From the NCBI GenBank assembly GCA_963664285.2, contig CAXXNX010000075.1, positions 4,198 to 68,197 on the forward strand: a stretch of DNA of 64,000 nucleotides, in the 5' to 3' direction. Position numbers and translations under genes: made by a program. Numbering within the stretch: the stretch's first letter is position 1; every line of letters begins with the position of its first letter. The notes beneath the pieces are model-generated. The model had not been told where the DNA came from. It saw nothing but the letters and a program-made list of their open reading frames with translations, and did not search any database. The stretch is from JAJCYL01 sp963664285. Its GTDB lineage: Bacteria > Bacteroidota > Bacteroidia > Cytophagales > Cyclobacteriaceae. Below are positions 8,797 to 18,064 of this stretch, piece after piece.

Positions 8797-8952
8797 TTAA
8801 TTCACCCTCTTTCGCTCTTCCTTCGATCCTGAATTAATATTCACCGACTTCAACTTTTTGTTACCAAAGCTCCTGGTATAAGTAATGTTGACCGAGCGTG
8901 CATTAAAATCATATTTGCTTTGTGTGGGGCTGGAGGAAACCAATACTGTTAT
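8797..8952 (-). pseudogene. C-terminal fragment of an outer-membrane beta-barrel protein
   Basis: On the minus strand a frame ending in TAA at 8797-8799 reads ...SKYDFNARSVNITYTRSFG followed by NKKLKSVNINSG and a short charged tail. The alternating pattern ending in YTRSFGNKKLK is the usual last strand of Bacteroidota TonB-linked outer-membrane proteins. Upstream of about 8952 the frame is not convincing and runs into the plus-strand propeller fragment. It is a remnant of a larger gene lost by deletion. Confidence 0.5.
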
Positions 8953-10064
8953 TGGTATGACTATATTTTAGAGATATCCACCACTGCTTCAATTGATAGT
9001 GGTTTTGGCACGGCCCGTTTATACAAAGGAGGTATAGCTATTTATATTTATGACGGAAATAAATGGGAACAAGTATTTAATGAGGACATGGACGTACAAG
9101 CTCCTCATGTAAAAACAATGTTTGAAACAACCAAAGGCGATGTTTGGATTGCTATGGCTCCTAGAAAGGGACAGACAGGGGCACTGGTGGATGCAGGTGC
9201 TTTAATTAATTATAAGAATGGAAAATGGATCAATGTTAATAAAGATTTGCCTTGTTCTGGATGTAAATTTGTCAAAGGGATTTTTGAGGATGGCAATGGT
9301 AGAGTATGGTTTTGGAGCAGAAAAGATTTATTCTTCTATGAGAATAACACATTTCGGTTGGCCAAAGATGATGGTTTTGATTTGGATAACAGCTTTAACA
9401 TAAATAGTGGAGGACAAGATAAAACCATAATACCTTTTAAGGATAGTCAAAAAAAATTATGGATTGGGTCCAAATTTCGTATAAATAAGTTTGACGGTAA
9501 AGAGTGGAGAAATTTTGGTAAAAAAAACAAGGCCTTAAAAGAATGGAAATTCCCATAAAATTCCATGAAATGTCAAATGGACAAATTGTTCTTATTTCAA
9601 TGGCGGGGATACATAAATATAGCGGAAATGATGATTGGGATTTCATAGAATATGAAGAAGGCCTAGGGAAGTTGCGTTTTCACTCTGCTTTCGATTTAGA
9701 AGGTTCACTTTATATATCAATGGGTAAAAACTTTGGGAAGCTAAGTGGAAGTTCCTGGAATCAAGAAAAACTAGAGATTAGGGGTAGATTTATAATTGAT
9801 GAACTAGCGATATGGGCTTCAACTAATGATGGTTTGATAATGAATGATGGGGGCAAGTGGACTATAAAAGGCGCAATTCCCAATGTATTTGAAACTATCC
9901 AAGATAATAAAGGGGCAATTTGGGCTCTTTCTAAGAAAGATGGAGTAGGGAGATATTATCAAGGGAATTGGACAATTTTCTCCGAAAAAAACAAACTGCC
10001 ATTTGATGATGCACAACAAGTTTCAGGCAATAACTTCCACCTATTCAATCCAGATAGTAGTTGA
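8920..10064 (+). pseudogene. Propeller-repeat protein fragment, frameshifted
   Basis: Two consecutive open frames (to 9558, then from about 9530 to 10064) together read as one protein with repeats such as TTKGDVWIAMAP, EDGNGRVWFWS, DSQKKLWIGS and DNKGAIWALS, the pattern of two-component-regulator propeller blades. The frame changes at an A8 tract at 9520-9527; one more A would join them (GKKKQGLKRMEIPIKF). The 5' end has no credible start (only a TTG at 8920 next to a foreign fragment), so the N-terminus is lost. The product would be a partial sensor-like or secreted propeller. The frameshift could be a homopolymer error; the 5' truncation is not. Confidence 0.6.
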
Positions 10065-10075
10065 AAAAGATGAAG

Positions 10076-10179
10076 AATAGCCTCCTTAATTGAGATGTTG
10101 GTACCTCAGTTTGTTCCTAAAAAATAAAATAGGCTCACACGTATTGTATAAGCCTATTTATGCAGAGGAGGAGGCTATT
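10076..10179. repeat. Nested inverted repeats upstream of the integrase
   Basis: AATAGCCTCCT (10076-10086) pairs with AGGAGGCTATT (10169-10179), and inside them AATAGGCT pairs with AGCCTATT. The 104-nt segment can form a stem with an inner hairpin. It lies between the decayed propeller gene and the integrase, so it may mark the edge of the integrated element or end transcription. No gene is seen in 10065-10332. Confidence 0.45.
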
Positions 10180-10332
10180 GTACCTATACACTTCCGAATA
10201 CTAACAACCCCTTTAAAATACCTATTTAATGCGTTTAAACAGCTATCAATGATGCTTGATAGTTTACTGAGATGTATGTAAATTTACAAATGCTGTACCC
10301 CATGTCGTACCCCATTCAAAACACATAACTCT

Positions 10333-11590
10333 ATGGCAACCGTAAAATACCAACTCAAAAGGCCCAAAGCTAACAAAAAAACCCGTGTTGAAGTTGTTTT
10401 GATTGATGGGCGAGATTGCTATATGCGCATACCTACCAATATCAGCGTCAACCCGGATCACTGGAAGAAAACCAGGGAGGGACTTCATTTTGTACATAGT
10501 GCCGATCCTGAGTGTATTGCTCATAATAATTTCTTAAAAGGCAAAAAAGGTGAGATGGGATTCAAGGAGAAAGTCTTTGACATATACATGCAAGCCAAAA
10601 AAGAGGGGATTAAACTTGAAAGAAAGGATCTAGTGGAAAGACTTTCCCCAAAGCAAGTTGAGAGCTTCACTATGTGGCAACTATGGGAAAAGTTTTTGGA
10701 AAGCAAAAAAGGAATATTTAAACATCATTCATTTGTCAAGTTTGGGAGCCTAAAAGGACACCTGGAGGAATTTGAAAAAAAACATACTCTTTTCAATCTT
10801 GACACTATAGACGAAAGTACGATGGAGGATTTGCAGAGCTTCATGTACAATCAAAGAAATCTTAACACACAATCTACTTCAAAGTATTTAGGGATATTTA
10901 AGATATTCCTCAACTGGAGTGTAAAGAGAAAACATACCGCCAATACCGACTTTAGAAACTTCACTGCAACTACACAGCCCGATACCTTGAAGGTGATAAT
11001 GACTAATGATGATCTACAAATGATTAGATCGGTAGAAATAGACAGGGACTATCTAAAAAATGTTAGATCACTGTTTCTCTTGGCATGCTTAACAGGGCTT
11101 CGCTACAGTGACTTCTCACGGATAAATAAACAGCATCTAAAGAAGGATTCTGAGGGCTATACATTGAGTATTAGGCAACAAAAGACTGAGGAATATATTG
11201 AAAGCGCCATTAACACCTGAAGCCGCTGATATATGCCTTAAATTGATTGACGGAAGTGTTCATCATATCAGCAATCAAAAGATGAATACCTATGTCAAGG
11301 AGCTATGCGAAAAGGCAGAGATTAAAGAGCCATTTGAGAAGCACATTTACAAAGGTCGAGACAAAACAGTATTGGTAGTTCCGAAATATGAATTGATTTC
11401 AACCCATACAGGCCGGAGAACTTTTGCAACTAATTTATTAAGTAGGGGTGTTCCAGCAGAAGTAGTAATGAACTTCACAGGCCACCGTGATTATAAGAGC
11501 TTTTCAAAATACGTCAATATCCCCAAGAGGACTCAAATGGAAGTCGTCAAGAAGGCATTGCTAAATACGACCCTTAAAATTTCAGCATAG
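10333..11590 (+). pseudogene. Tyrosine recombinase (integrase), frameshifted
   Basis: Two overlapping frames (10333-11220 and 11198-11590) make a complete phage-type integrase of about 418 residues. The N-terminus is an Arm DNA-binding domain, then a SAM-like core-binding domain, then the catalytic domain with Arg in TGLRYSDFSRI, HTGRRTF, and GHRDYKSFSKYV holding the nucleophilic Tyr. The frame breaks at 11200-11205 where GAAAGCGCC appears to carry one extra A (GAA GCG CCA TTA would continue as EAPLTPEAAD). Such enzymes integrate and excise phages or conjugative elements. It heads the prophage-like genes to 18 kb, all in the same direction. The change is in an A-run, so a sequencing error is possible. 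Confidence 0.85.
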
Positions 11591-11597
11591 CGTCTCT

Positions 11598-12434
11598 ATG
11601 AACTTATTCCCAGATGATTTTATGGAGGAATTTAGCCGGGAGGAAGAGTCAGCGAGGTCTGAGTATGATAAGTTGAACATTAAAAAAATAATCAGAGAGG
11701 CATTCAGTGATGCTGGCGAAAACTTAGACTCTAAAGTCCAGGAAAAATTAGATGAACGAATGAGGGATATTGAGACTACGTCCTTTTACATTAATAGAGA
11801 TAAAGAAATGAGGAAGTTCTTCTCAGAATTGGAAGAGGATTTCAATACAGATAATGCATATAAAAAGTTATTGAAAGAATCCACAAACGACAAAGACAAC
11901 GAATTAAATGGAGATCTATTCGTTGAAAATTTCAAGAAATATATCGACTCGGAAGGTTCTTTTAACCGACGATTGGAACTCCTTAAGAATTTGAAGTTAA
12001 TATTGGAGAGAGAAATGGTTAGTCATAATCTGTTTTGTTTTATCCATGATCTGGAGAAACAAAATATAGAAAAGAAAAGAGGGTCAAAAAAGAAAAGAGA
12101 GTTAAAGAAGTCCTTTAGTGATTTTATCAAAGATGAATACCATAATTTCTTACCTGATATTCGATCTTCTTATATGCAATCAAAGCCAAAAAATAAGGTT
12201 CTCATGCTGTTTGCAATGAACGATCTAAAAATGCTGAAGTATAATTTCTTGAAATACTCAAATAGAACTGAATTTCATAAGGCAGTTGTTAAATTTTTTG
12301 AAGATCAAAAAGAAGTAGGCGTACGTAACGGGTTCTGGGAGACGGCCGATAGGCTTCGAGATTTGAACGACTATAAAACGATAAGTGATAAAGAGTTTCA
12401 CAAACAGCAAATCTTAAAAATTACTACTCCTTGA
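11598..12434 (+). CDS. Hypothetical protein, charged and helical
   Basis: A 278-residue protein rich in Glu, Lys, Asp and Asn with no signal peptide or membrane segment. It is predicted to be mostly helical, with a basic patch (EKKRGSKKKRELKKSF) near residue 155. I do not recognise a family. It starts 8 bp after the integrase stop and is followed by a small hairpin, so it probably shares the integrase transcript and belongs to the integrated element. Confidence 0.6.
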   Translation: MNLFPDDFMEEFSREEESARSEYDKLNIKKIIREAFSDAGENLDSKVQEKLDERMRDIETTSFYINRDKEMRKFFSELEEDFNTDNAYKKLLKESTNDKDNELNGDLFVENFKKYIDSEGSFNRRLELLKNLKLILEREMVSHNLFCFIHDLEKQNIEKKRGSKKKRELKKSFSDFIKDEYHNFLPDIRSSYMQSKPKNKVLMLFAMNDLKMLKYNFLKYSNRTEFHKAVVKFFEDQKEVGVRNGFWETADRLRDLNDYKTISDKEFHKQQILKITTP

Positions 12435-12447
12435 AAGTCTCAAGGAG
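12427..12447 (+). terminator. Possible terminator after the hypothetical gene
   Basis: CTCCTTGA (12427-12434) and TCAAGGAG (12440-12447) form an 8-bp stem with a 5-nt loop, followed by a T-rich stretch (CTTTCATTTCT). The stop codon of the 278-residue gene lies in the 5' arm. The T-run is weak. Confidence 0.4.
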
Positions 12448-12511
12448 CTTTCATTTCTGACAATTTTCTGACAGTAAGAATTGTAAGCTATACCGTCGCC
12501 AACTTTGGCGC

Positions 12512-12793
12512 ATGCAAACGGTAATAAACCCCTTTGAATTAATAAATCAACGGTTTGATGAGATCGAATCTTTGATTCAGGAAATCAGAACTGAACGAGT
12601 TAGAAGGCTTCCCCTCAATAATCCACACCAGAGACTTACAAGGCTCGACGTTCGCCAGGAGTACAAACTCAGCTATGCAACGATCCATAAATTAATGAGG
12701 CTGGGGGATCTGCCCTACGAAAAATTGGGACGGAAAACTCTATTCAGACGAGAAGACTTGGAGGCCTGCTTCGTCAAAAACAAAAAATCCTAA
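12512..12793 (+). CDS. HTH (excisionase-like) DNA-binding protein
   Basis: A 93-residue protein whose C-terminal half is a helix-turn-helix of the HTH_17 / excisionase type: LTRLDVRQEYKLSYATIHKL, then MRLGDLPYEKLGRKTLFRRE, DLEACF. The N-terminal half is a short helix (FELINQRFDEIESLIQEI). Such small proteins act as recombination directionality factors or regulators in integrated elements. A 77-bp gap with a terminator-like hairpin separates it from the gene before, and a 53-codon gene follows after 3 bp. Confidence 0.8.
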   Translation: MQTVINPFELINQRFDEIESLIQEIRTERVRRLPLNNPHQRLTRLDVRQEYKLSYATIHKLMRLGDLPYEKLGRKTLFRREDLEACFVKNKKS

Positions 12794-12796
12794 GTC

Positions 12797-12958
12797 ATGG
12801 AAAAACACCAAAAGATCAGGGATTTTATCTCGGCTGATAAGATTAATTCAGCGTTGCCCAAAAAACGTCTTATGATCTACCATCCAGATGGGTCAAATGA
12901 GGAGATGTCTGCTATCAATAATTTCAAGGATAGAATCCCAAACCCAAAACAACGATGA
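12797..12958 (+). CDS. Small protein of the prophage region (53 aa)
   Basis: ATG at 12797 to TGA at 12958 encodes 53 residues beginning MEKHQKIRDFISADKINSAL and ending NPKQR. It starts 3 bp after the HTH gene, and its stop overlaps the next start as ATGA (12955-12958), the usual sign of translational coupling. I do not recognise the family. The tight spacing supports a real gene. Confidence 0.55.
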   Translation: MEKHQKIRDFISADKINSALPKKRLMIYHPDGSNEEMSAINNFKDRIPNPKQR

Positions 12959-12992
12959 GCGGGTGGATTAAATTATATCGGAAATTCCTTAA

Positions 12993-14613
12993 CCCGCATT
13001 ATTCATAGGCCACCAATTTTGGGATTAATAATGGGTTGCTAACTATTTTTGATTGGAGTGTATGTATTAATTTGAAGATCAACCAGGTTTCTGGATTTCA
13101 AAGGACATTAGAGCGTTTTTTTGTTAGAATTTTTCAATTTTCAGTCAAAGCTCTATTGTGTTCTTATGGAAGAACATTTTTTTGATTAAATCAAACTGTT
13201 TAACTGATCGGTCAGTTCACCGTAAGCAAATCGCCCAGCAGGTATTGATATCTAAAGGCTCTTGAGAATTGTATTGTCAATGATCTTTTCCTTTCTTTCA
13301 GGCACGCCCCAACCTTCATCAGGTAAAGCCGGATATTGTCCACTTGCCATCGTTTAGCAAAGTGGTGTTTTGTTTTGGCAATTAATAATTTAATCTGCCG
13401 GAACATTTCATAACAGAGGGTAGCGATGATTAAACGCATGAAATTGGCCCAGTAGCGATGACAGGAAAGCCGGTCGGAATAAGTCATGTTTTTGAGTTCC
13501 TTTATTCGATTTTCACTGGCATCACCTCGCTTGACATAAAAATCAAAGTAAATCTGTTGAGCGGTCATCGCTTCAAAGTTGCTCACAAAGTAACGGACAT
13601 TCATTCCTTTTCCGGTAGACTCCACTTTGGCGTACAGCTTTTCAGAACGATCCCAGCTTTTGGCCTGGTAAGTAAACGGGCCAACAAACTCTTGATGTTT
13701 GATGATTTTTGAAGCATATTCCTTTTTTACTTCAATGATAGTCTGTTTGGTAAAAGTCTTTAAAACTTCATTACTACTAATACCTAAACAAAATTGAAGG
13801 TCAAACTGCTTAGCTATCCGATAAAAAGATGCTCCTGAAAAGCCACTATCCGCTCGAATAAGGATCTTTACTGAGGGCAGTTTTTTTCTGATTTTAATGA
13901 CAATCCTTTTCAATAAGGCCACAAACCATTTGTTGGAGTGACAATTGCCCGGACGTAGTACTGGTAAAATGACCTGACCGGTGTTCCCGTCCTTAAAGAA
14001 CAACTCATGGTACATAGTCTGTCCATAATAGCCATTATACAAACTGAGTTGTTGGGATCCATGAGTAGGGTCATCGGTACCATCTACATCAATGATGATT
14101 TGACCAGTCTTCTCTTTCAACTCCTCTACATAACGGTCTACAAACCATTGACTCATCTGGTAGATCAGACTCCGATCGGCCTTGTTTTCAAATCGACTTA
14201 AAGTAGGCTGGGAACATAATCCGCTATCTAGTACTTTACGGATCACCGGATCCTCTCGGAGTTTTTGTTCGTCATTGCAATCCTGATAGCCCTGCATCAT
14301 TAAAAACACCCGTTGGCGAAGCATTTCTTCATAAGTGTATTCGATAAAAAAGGGGTTTCGATAGTCAGGAATCAGTGCGGCGAAGCTTTTTAATAGACCA
14401 GTCTTTCTCTCTACTTTTTCACTTAACAATATCGCTCCGTCTGAGCTAATCGCTGATGCTGAAAAATCAAATTTAAAAGCTTGTTTTCCTCGATAAAATA
14501 CGGTATCTTTTTCCTTATATTCAGGCATAAATTAATTGCTTATTTTGTTGTCTAACTATCTCAATATAAGCAATTTATGCCTGTTTTTTATTATCTACTA
14601 TGAATTTTTCGGG
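12993..14613 (-). mobile_element. IS1380-type element, copy C (full)
   Basis: A 1621-bp copy in reverse orientation with identical TTAA on both sides (12989-12992 and 14614-14617). It sits in codon 12 of the replication gene. Compared with most copies it reads ttatctacta instead of ttgtctacta near its left end. Its 3' tract subtype (gatttaatc) equals that of copy B. Confidence 0.97.
13212..14528 (-). CDS. IS1380 family transposase (copy C)
   Basis: Intact 438-residue transposase, same protein sequence as copy B, with all three candidate catalytic acids. The start codon lies in the 18-bp hairpin described for copy B. Probably functional. Confidence 0.95.
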   Translation of the reverse strand: MPEYKEKDTVFYRGKQAFKFDFSASAISSDGAILLSEKVERKTGLLKSFAALIPDYRNPFFIEYTYEEMLRQRVFLMMQGYQDCNDEQKLREDPVIRKVLDSGLCSQPTLSRFENKADRSLIYQMSQWFVDRYVEELKEKTGQIIIDVDGTDDPTHGSQQLSLYNGYYGQTMYHELFFKDGNTGQVILPVLRPGNCHSNKWFVALLKRIVIKIRKKLPSVKILIRADSGFSGASFYRIAKQFDLQFCLGISSNEVLKTFTKQTIIEVKKEYASKIIKHQEFVGPFTYQAKSWDRSEKLYAKVESTGKGMNVRYFVSNFEAMTAQQIYFDFYVKRGDASENRIKELKNMTYSDRLSCHRYWANFMRLIIATLCYEMFRQIKLLIAKTKHHFAKRWQVDNIRLYLMKVGACLKERKRSLTIQFSRAFRYQYLLGDLLTVN

Positions 14614-15339
14614 TTAATTGGAGGTGGTACTCTGATCACAATACGAAAATATTGTTTCTTCATTGCTTACTTATTGCCAGTTATGAAGACAACGAATATT
14701 TAGGAGAGAAAATCAAGAGAGGTCAATTCGTATCGGGTAGGAAGAAATTAAGCAAGGAAACAGGTCTGTCAGAGCAGAACATACGCACCTCTCTTGCTCA
14801 CCTAATTTCAACCAACGAGATAACCATCAAATCAAGACCAAAAAACAGCCTAATTACAGTTTTAAGCTATGATTTGTATCAATCCAGCGATGAGGGTAAC
14901 CAGCGGGCAACCAGCAGAAATCAGGCATTTTCTCAAAATGGTGAAAAAATCAACCAGCAAAGTAACCAGCAAGTAACCAGCATTGAAGAAGAAAATAACC
15001 AGCATAAAACCACTTTAAACCCTGATTTTGGTGAAAACATAAAAGGGGATAACCAGCAAGTAACCAGCAAAGTAACCAACAACCAACCAGCAAGTAACCA
15101 GCAGCTAACCACTACTAAAGAAGTTAAAGAAAGTAAGAAAGAAGAAGAAAGAACCATCCCCTCCCTTTCGACCTTCAAGGGCTACGCTTTCTCAAAAGAT
15201 TCAACGGTCGGCCCCAAGGATGTCGAATTAAAATATGAAGCGTGGAAGGAGAACGGATGGAGGGACGGGAATGATAAGAAAATTAAAAACTGGAAGAGTA
15301 AGCTATTGCATACTCTCCCTCATATGAACAGAAAAAACA

Positions 15340-15645
15340 ATGGAACAGGATTCAAAGAATCAGTACCAGGGGAATACAACGACCCCTACTACGACTGAGG
15401 AAAGTATAAAAAAGTTAGTAGGTAGATACATCCAGGTTATTGCCGAGGATCCGGTGGTCAAAGCCTTTCTGGAACGCAATGAAAGGAAGTCGAAGCAAAT
15501 GGCTGCTAAGGACATGGATTTTTTTAATACCATGATGGAATTCAGTGACAAATTTGCCAGGGCCTTGATCCTGACTAACGCAAACCAGCAATTCAAACTG
15601 ATGGATATCTTAAACTCATGTAAAGCGCTCGATGAAGAGCAATAG
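15340..15645 (+). CDS. Hypothetical protein of the prophage region
   Basis: 101 residues, no signal or membrane segment; the C-terminal two thirds look helical (ERNERKSKQMAAKDMDFFN, then MMEFSDKFARALILTN). It overlaps the end of the replication gene by 59 bp and the start of the helicase gene by 14 bp, as expected in a compact phage operon. The real start may be later than 15340, for example at an internal Met, because the first 40 codons overlap another frame. I do not recognise the family. Confidence 0.55.
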   Translation: MEQDSKNQYQGNTTTPTTTEESIKKLVGRYIQVIAEDPVVKAFLERNERKSKQMAAKDMDFFNTMMEFSDKFARALILTNANQQFKLMDILNSCKALDEEQ

Positions 15646-16774
15646 CCCATACTTACTCAACTACGAGGAACTCCTCACCAGGAACAGGAGACAAGATGTT
15701 ACCCTGGCTAAGGCTGGTGATGAGGATATGGAGGAAATCTATAAAAATGGGTTTCCCAGGGGAGAAGAATGCGGCATTGCTTCTCTAAATAGTGTCTCTA
15801 AGAAAACAGCCCTTTTTTTATAAAATGAATTATTATGGATGAGATTTTCATTTTCTTTCTATGAGTTAATACCTGAGTATCAATCGATTAGAAAAAATGG
15901 AAAGATCGACCATAAGAATAATTTTTAATTTAGGTGTGTTTTCTTAGAGACACTAAATAAGATCTTTAGTTGGGTGCCTGGATTTGTTTATTGCTTCACT
16001 GGGTATCCTGGGTCAGGGAAGAGCGAACTGTTGTACTGGCTGTCAGTTCTCAGGGCAAAGGAGAAGAATATCAAGGTAGCTGGGTACTTTCCGGAGATCA
16101 AGCGAAAAGAGTTAATCCATACCTTGATAGCAATGTACCTGGGGCAGAATGTTAATAAGGGAATGAAGTACTACATCCAATGCTCCTACGATGATTACAA
16201 GATAGGAAAGCAGTGGGTTCATGAGCACTTCACTTTTTTGGAATATGATGTGATGCCCAGTTGTCAGACAATACTTGACGATTACCAGGACATGGTAAAA
16301 GAGGGGCACACGATGTTCATCACGGATCCTTTCAACTACGTTGCAGAGGGAAGCTTTGAGGATGGCAGGGGAATTTCTATGTATCTGAAGACTGCCCTGA
16401 GCCACATGAAGACTTTCGCCCAGAAAAATAATGTCATTAATGTGATTGTAGAACACCCAAAGCAGCCTCAATCAAGCAAGGATGGTGAGTACCCAAAGGT
16501 CAACCAGTTCATGATCAATGGTGGAGCCATGTGGAATAATAAGATGGACTGCATAGTTGGTGTGACAGTAGAGTTTAAGGAAGCGCAGAATATATTTGAG
16601 ACACTCAAAATGAAAAGTCAAAAATACAATGGTGTAAGAGGTGCTGAGAAGTTGAAATATGATGTAATCACAGGTAGGTACTCCGGTGTGATTGAAGAAA
16701 AGGAGGAGGAGATTGTTATTGATCTTAGTGGTAACGGGAAATCAAACGAAGAAGATGATGAAATGCCGTTTTAA
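15632..16774 (+). pseudogene. Phage replicative helicase-like ATPase, split by a MITE
   Basis: Removing the MITE (15791-15954) and one AAAT rejoins the frame as GIASLNKIFSWVPGFVYCFT and continues to 16774, about 324 residues. The Walker A motif is TGYPGSGKSELL, and a Walker B-like MFITDPFNYV and a later NVIVEHPKQP follow the order of RecA-fold helicases such as the Twinkle or T7 gp4 type. It lacks a primase part, so it would be a helicase-only protein. As it stands, the MITE adds stop codons at about 15821. The 266-residue C-terminal part remains open but lacks a good start. Confidence 0.75.
15791..15954 (-). mobile_element. MITE 1 (164 bp, ISNCY-like ends)
   Basis: Ends AGTGTCTCTAAGAAAACA and its complement, with AAAT duplicated on both sides (15787-15790 and 15955-15958). 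It is the reverse complement of MITE 3 with very few differences. It has no ORF. The ends match those of the ISNCY-type element at 26515-28538, which probably moves it. Confidence 0.9.
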
Positions 16775-16865
16775 AAGAGCAGCCAACAAGAGGTGGTGGT
16801 TTAGCGACGCAAGGGAGTGGGTGCCTTGTTCCTCGAAACATTGTTGAGCAGCAGTTTAGATCCTT

Positions 16866-17030
16866 ATGTATTTACGGATATCTAAGACTGCCGGAGCTAA
16901 CGCCCGGAGTAGAGAGGAGACTCGAGGGGCCATAAAGGCAAGTAAGGAGACAAAATTATCACAACAGGACACATTGATACTGGCACATCTGATAACAATT
17001 AGCATGCAGGAGTTAGCCAAACGGGTCTAA
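16866..17030 (+). CDS. Possible small protein (54 aa)
   Basis: ATG at 16866 to TAA at 17030 gives MYLRISKTAGANARSREETR followed by a helical tail. It lies in the same direction as the prophage genes in a 620-bp stretch without a longer gene. Codon use and position are acceptable, but no family is recognised and no clear ribosome binding site is seen. Confidence 0.3.
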   Translation: MYLRISKTAGANARSREETRGAIKASKETKLSQQDTLILAHLITISMQELAKRV

Positions 17031-17079
17031 TCTTGATACTGTCATCGGTAATGCTAAAGAATTGGATAATGAGGTGAGG

Positions 17080-17399
17080 GGATGGGGTATTCAAGTATGG
17101 TAAGCCTTTAGTCCTTCATCATGGAAAGTGTAGGTTTATACAGGTATCTGGAGGACCTAAGAACGCCATCATCAGAGTAGCGGAGAAATATGAGAAAATA
17201 CTTGTCTATGGCAGCAAAACCACCGGATGTGCTCTTAAATGGATAAATTTGTATATGCACAATGGCATTGAAATAATTGATCAGGATAAGCCAACGACTG
17301 GAATCAAACTCAAGTTCCAGAGTCGTCAACAAGAAAGACCCACTCTGAATGGATCAGAAGCAAAAGTGGTTGAACCCAATAAAGGGGGGGGAGGCCATT
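17080..17399 (+). pseudogene. Open frame without start, prophage region
   Basis: From a TGA at about 17077 to the TGA ending at 17399 the frame is open for 106 codons: GKPLVLHHGKCRFIQVSGGP, then a regular region (IIRVAEKYEKILVYGSK) and a Gly-rich end. There is no ATG before the middle (17253). It overlaps the start of the terminase-like gene. It could be the 3' part of a gene that lost its 5' end, perhaps together with the small frame at 16866. Confidence 0.35.
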
Positions 17400-17766
17400 G
17401 AAGTATTCCTCCCCGGAAAAACTCCAGCAGGCAATCGACGAGTTCTTTCGAACTGAGAAATTTCCAACAGTATCGGGGCTCCAGCGGCACCTTGACATGA
17501 GTCGTAGTTCTATGGTGGACTACAAGAATCGTGAGGAGTTTTCGAACATTATTAAAAGGGGAATCGGAAAAGTAGCTGAGATATATGAGAAGAAGCTGGT
17601 CTACGGGAACGGCAGGAACACTGCCGGTATCATTTTTGCCCTGAAGGTAGGAATGGGTTGGCGTGAAAAAGCCGAGGAAAAAGAGACTGTACAGAGTACT
17701 ATTCAGGACAATTTTACGAAGAAGATTGAGGAGGTTAACCGCCTCTATTTACAGAAGGCACGATAG
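17398..17766 (+). CDS. Phage terminase small-subunit-like protein
   Basis: 122 residues resembling small DNA-packaging subunits of Bacteroidota phages: an N-terminal helix-turn-helix (FPTVSGLQRHLDMSRSSMVD) and the conserved block GNGRNTAGIIFALKVGMGW near residue 80, where related proteins have G..AG.IF.LKN.FGW. The small subunit recognises phage DNA and recruits the large packaging ATPase. No large subunit follows; the element ends at IS1380 copy D some 300 bp later. So the structural part of the prophage was probably lost by an IS-mediated deletion. Confidence 0.65.
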   Translation: MKYSSPEKLQQAIDEFFRTEKFPTVSGLQRHLDMSRSSMVDYKNREEFSNIIKRGIGKVAEIYEKKLVYGNGRNTAGIIFALKVGMGWREKAEEKETVQSTIQDNFTKKIEEVNRLYLQKAR

Positions 17767-17939
17767 GAATAATCCCGGGGGTGGTGAAAACTTATCTGGG
17801 GATGTTCTCACCAACAGATCATATCGTATGAATGGAGATTAAACATGAATCATTGGAGGAGCAGCGACAGAGAACTTCGTTGGAACCCTTCGATTAACAG
17901 TAGAATAACTCCTTTAGTGGTGCTGTTAACCAATACCTT

Positions 17940-18064
17940 CTATTTCATGACCCATTCCCCCCTATTTTCAACGATCTCTTGGTAAGTAGTAAATGATTCA
18001 GGGTGACGCCTTAGTAGCTCAATTGACCTCTGATACCATATTAGAATTTTAGCCGAGACCCTAA
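17940..18064 (-). pseudogene. C-terminal gene fragment cut by IS1380 copy D
   Basis: On the minus strand a 41-codon frame runs from the IS boundary to a TAG at 17940-17942: AKILIWYQRSIELLRRHPES, then a helical end. It looks like the end of a real gene whose 5' part lay where IS1380 copy D now begins. I do not recognise it. Confidence 0.3.

Larger units (their letters stand above)
12955..15398 (+). pseudogene. Phage-type replication protein, split by IS1380 copy C
   Basis: Joining 12955-12992 to 14618 onward (one TTAA kept) gives an unbroken 272-residue protein beginning MSGWIKLYRKFLNWRWYSD. The start, with WIKLYRKFLNW, then a winged-helix segment (KKLSKETGLSEQNIRTSLAHL), a long Asn/Gln/Thr linker built of repeated NQQVTS-like units, and a C-terminal KYEAWKENGWRDGNDKKIKNWKS block, match DnaD-like or initiator-type replication proteins of Bacteroidota phages. 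IS1380 copy C splits codons 12-13 (L|N), so the gene is broken near its start. What remains downstream could only be translated from an internal start. Confidence 0.8.

Noticed and set aside
13458..13712. Recurrent 84- and 64-codon frames opposite each IS1380 transposase
   Set aside because: They are antisense frames of the transposase, repeated only because the element is repeated.
14890..15110. Possible CRISPR array from repeated aaccagcaagtaaccagc units
   Set aside because: Units are short, irregular, in frame with the protein and without unique spacers of constant length.
14933..15178. Minus-strand frame rich in Cys, Trp and Leu
   Set aside because: It is the complement of the Asn/Gln repeat linker of the replication gene; the odd composition follows from the repeats.
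16112..16471. 119-codon minus-strand frame
   Set aside because: Lies antisense to the well-supported helicase gene.
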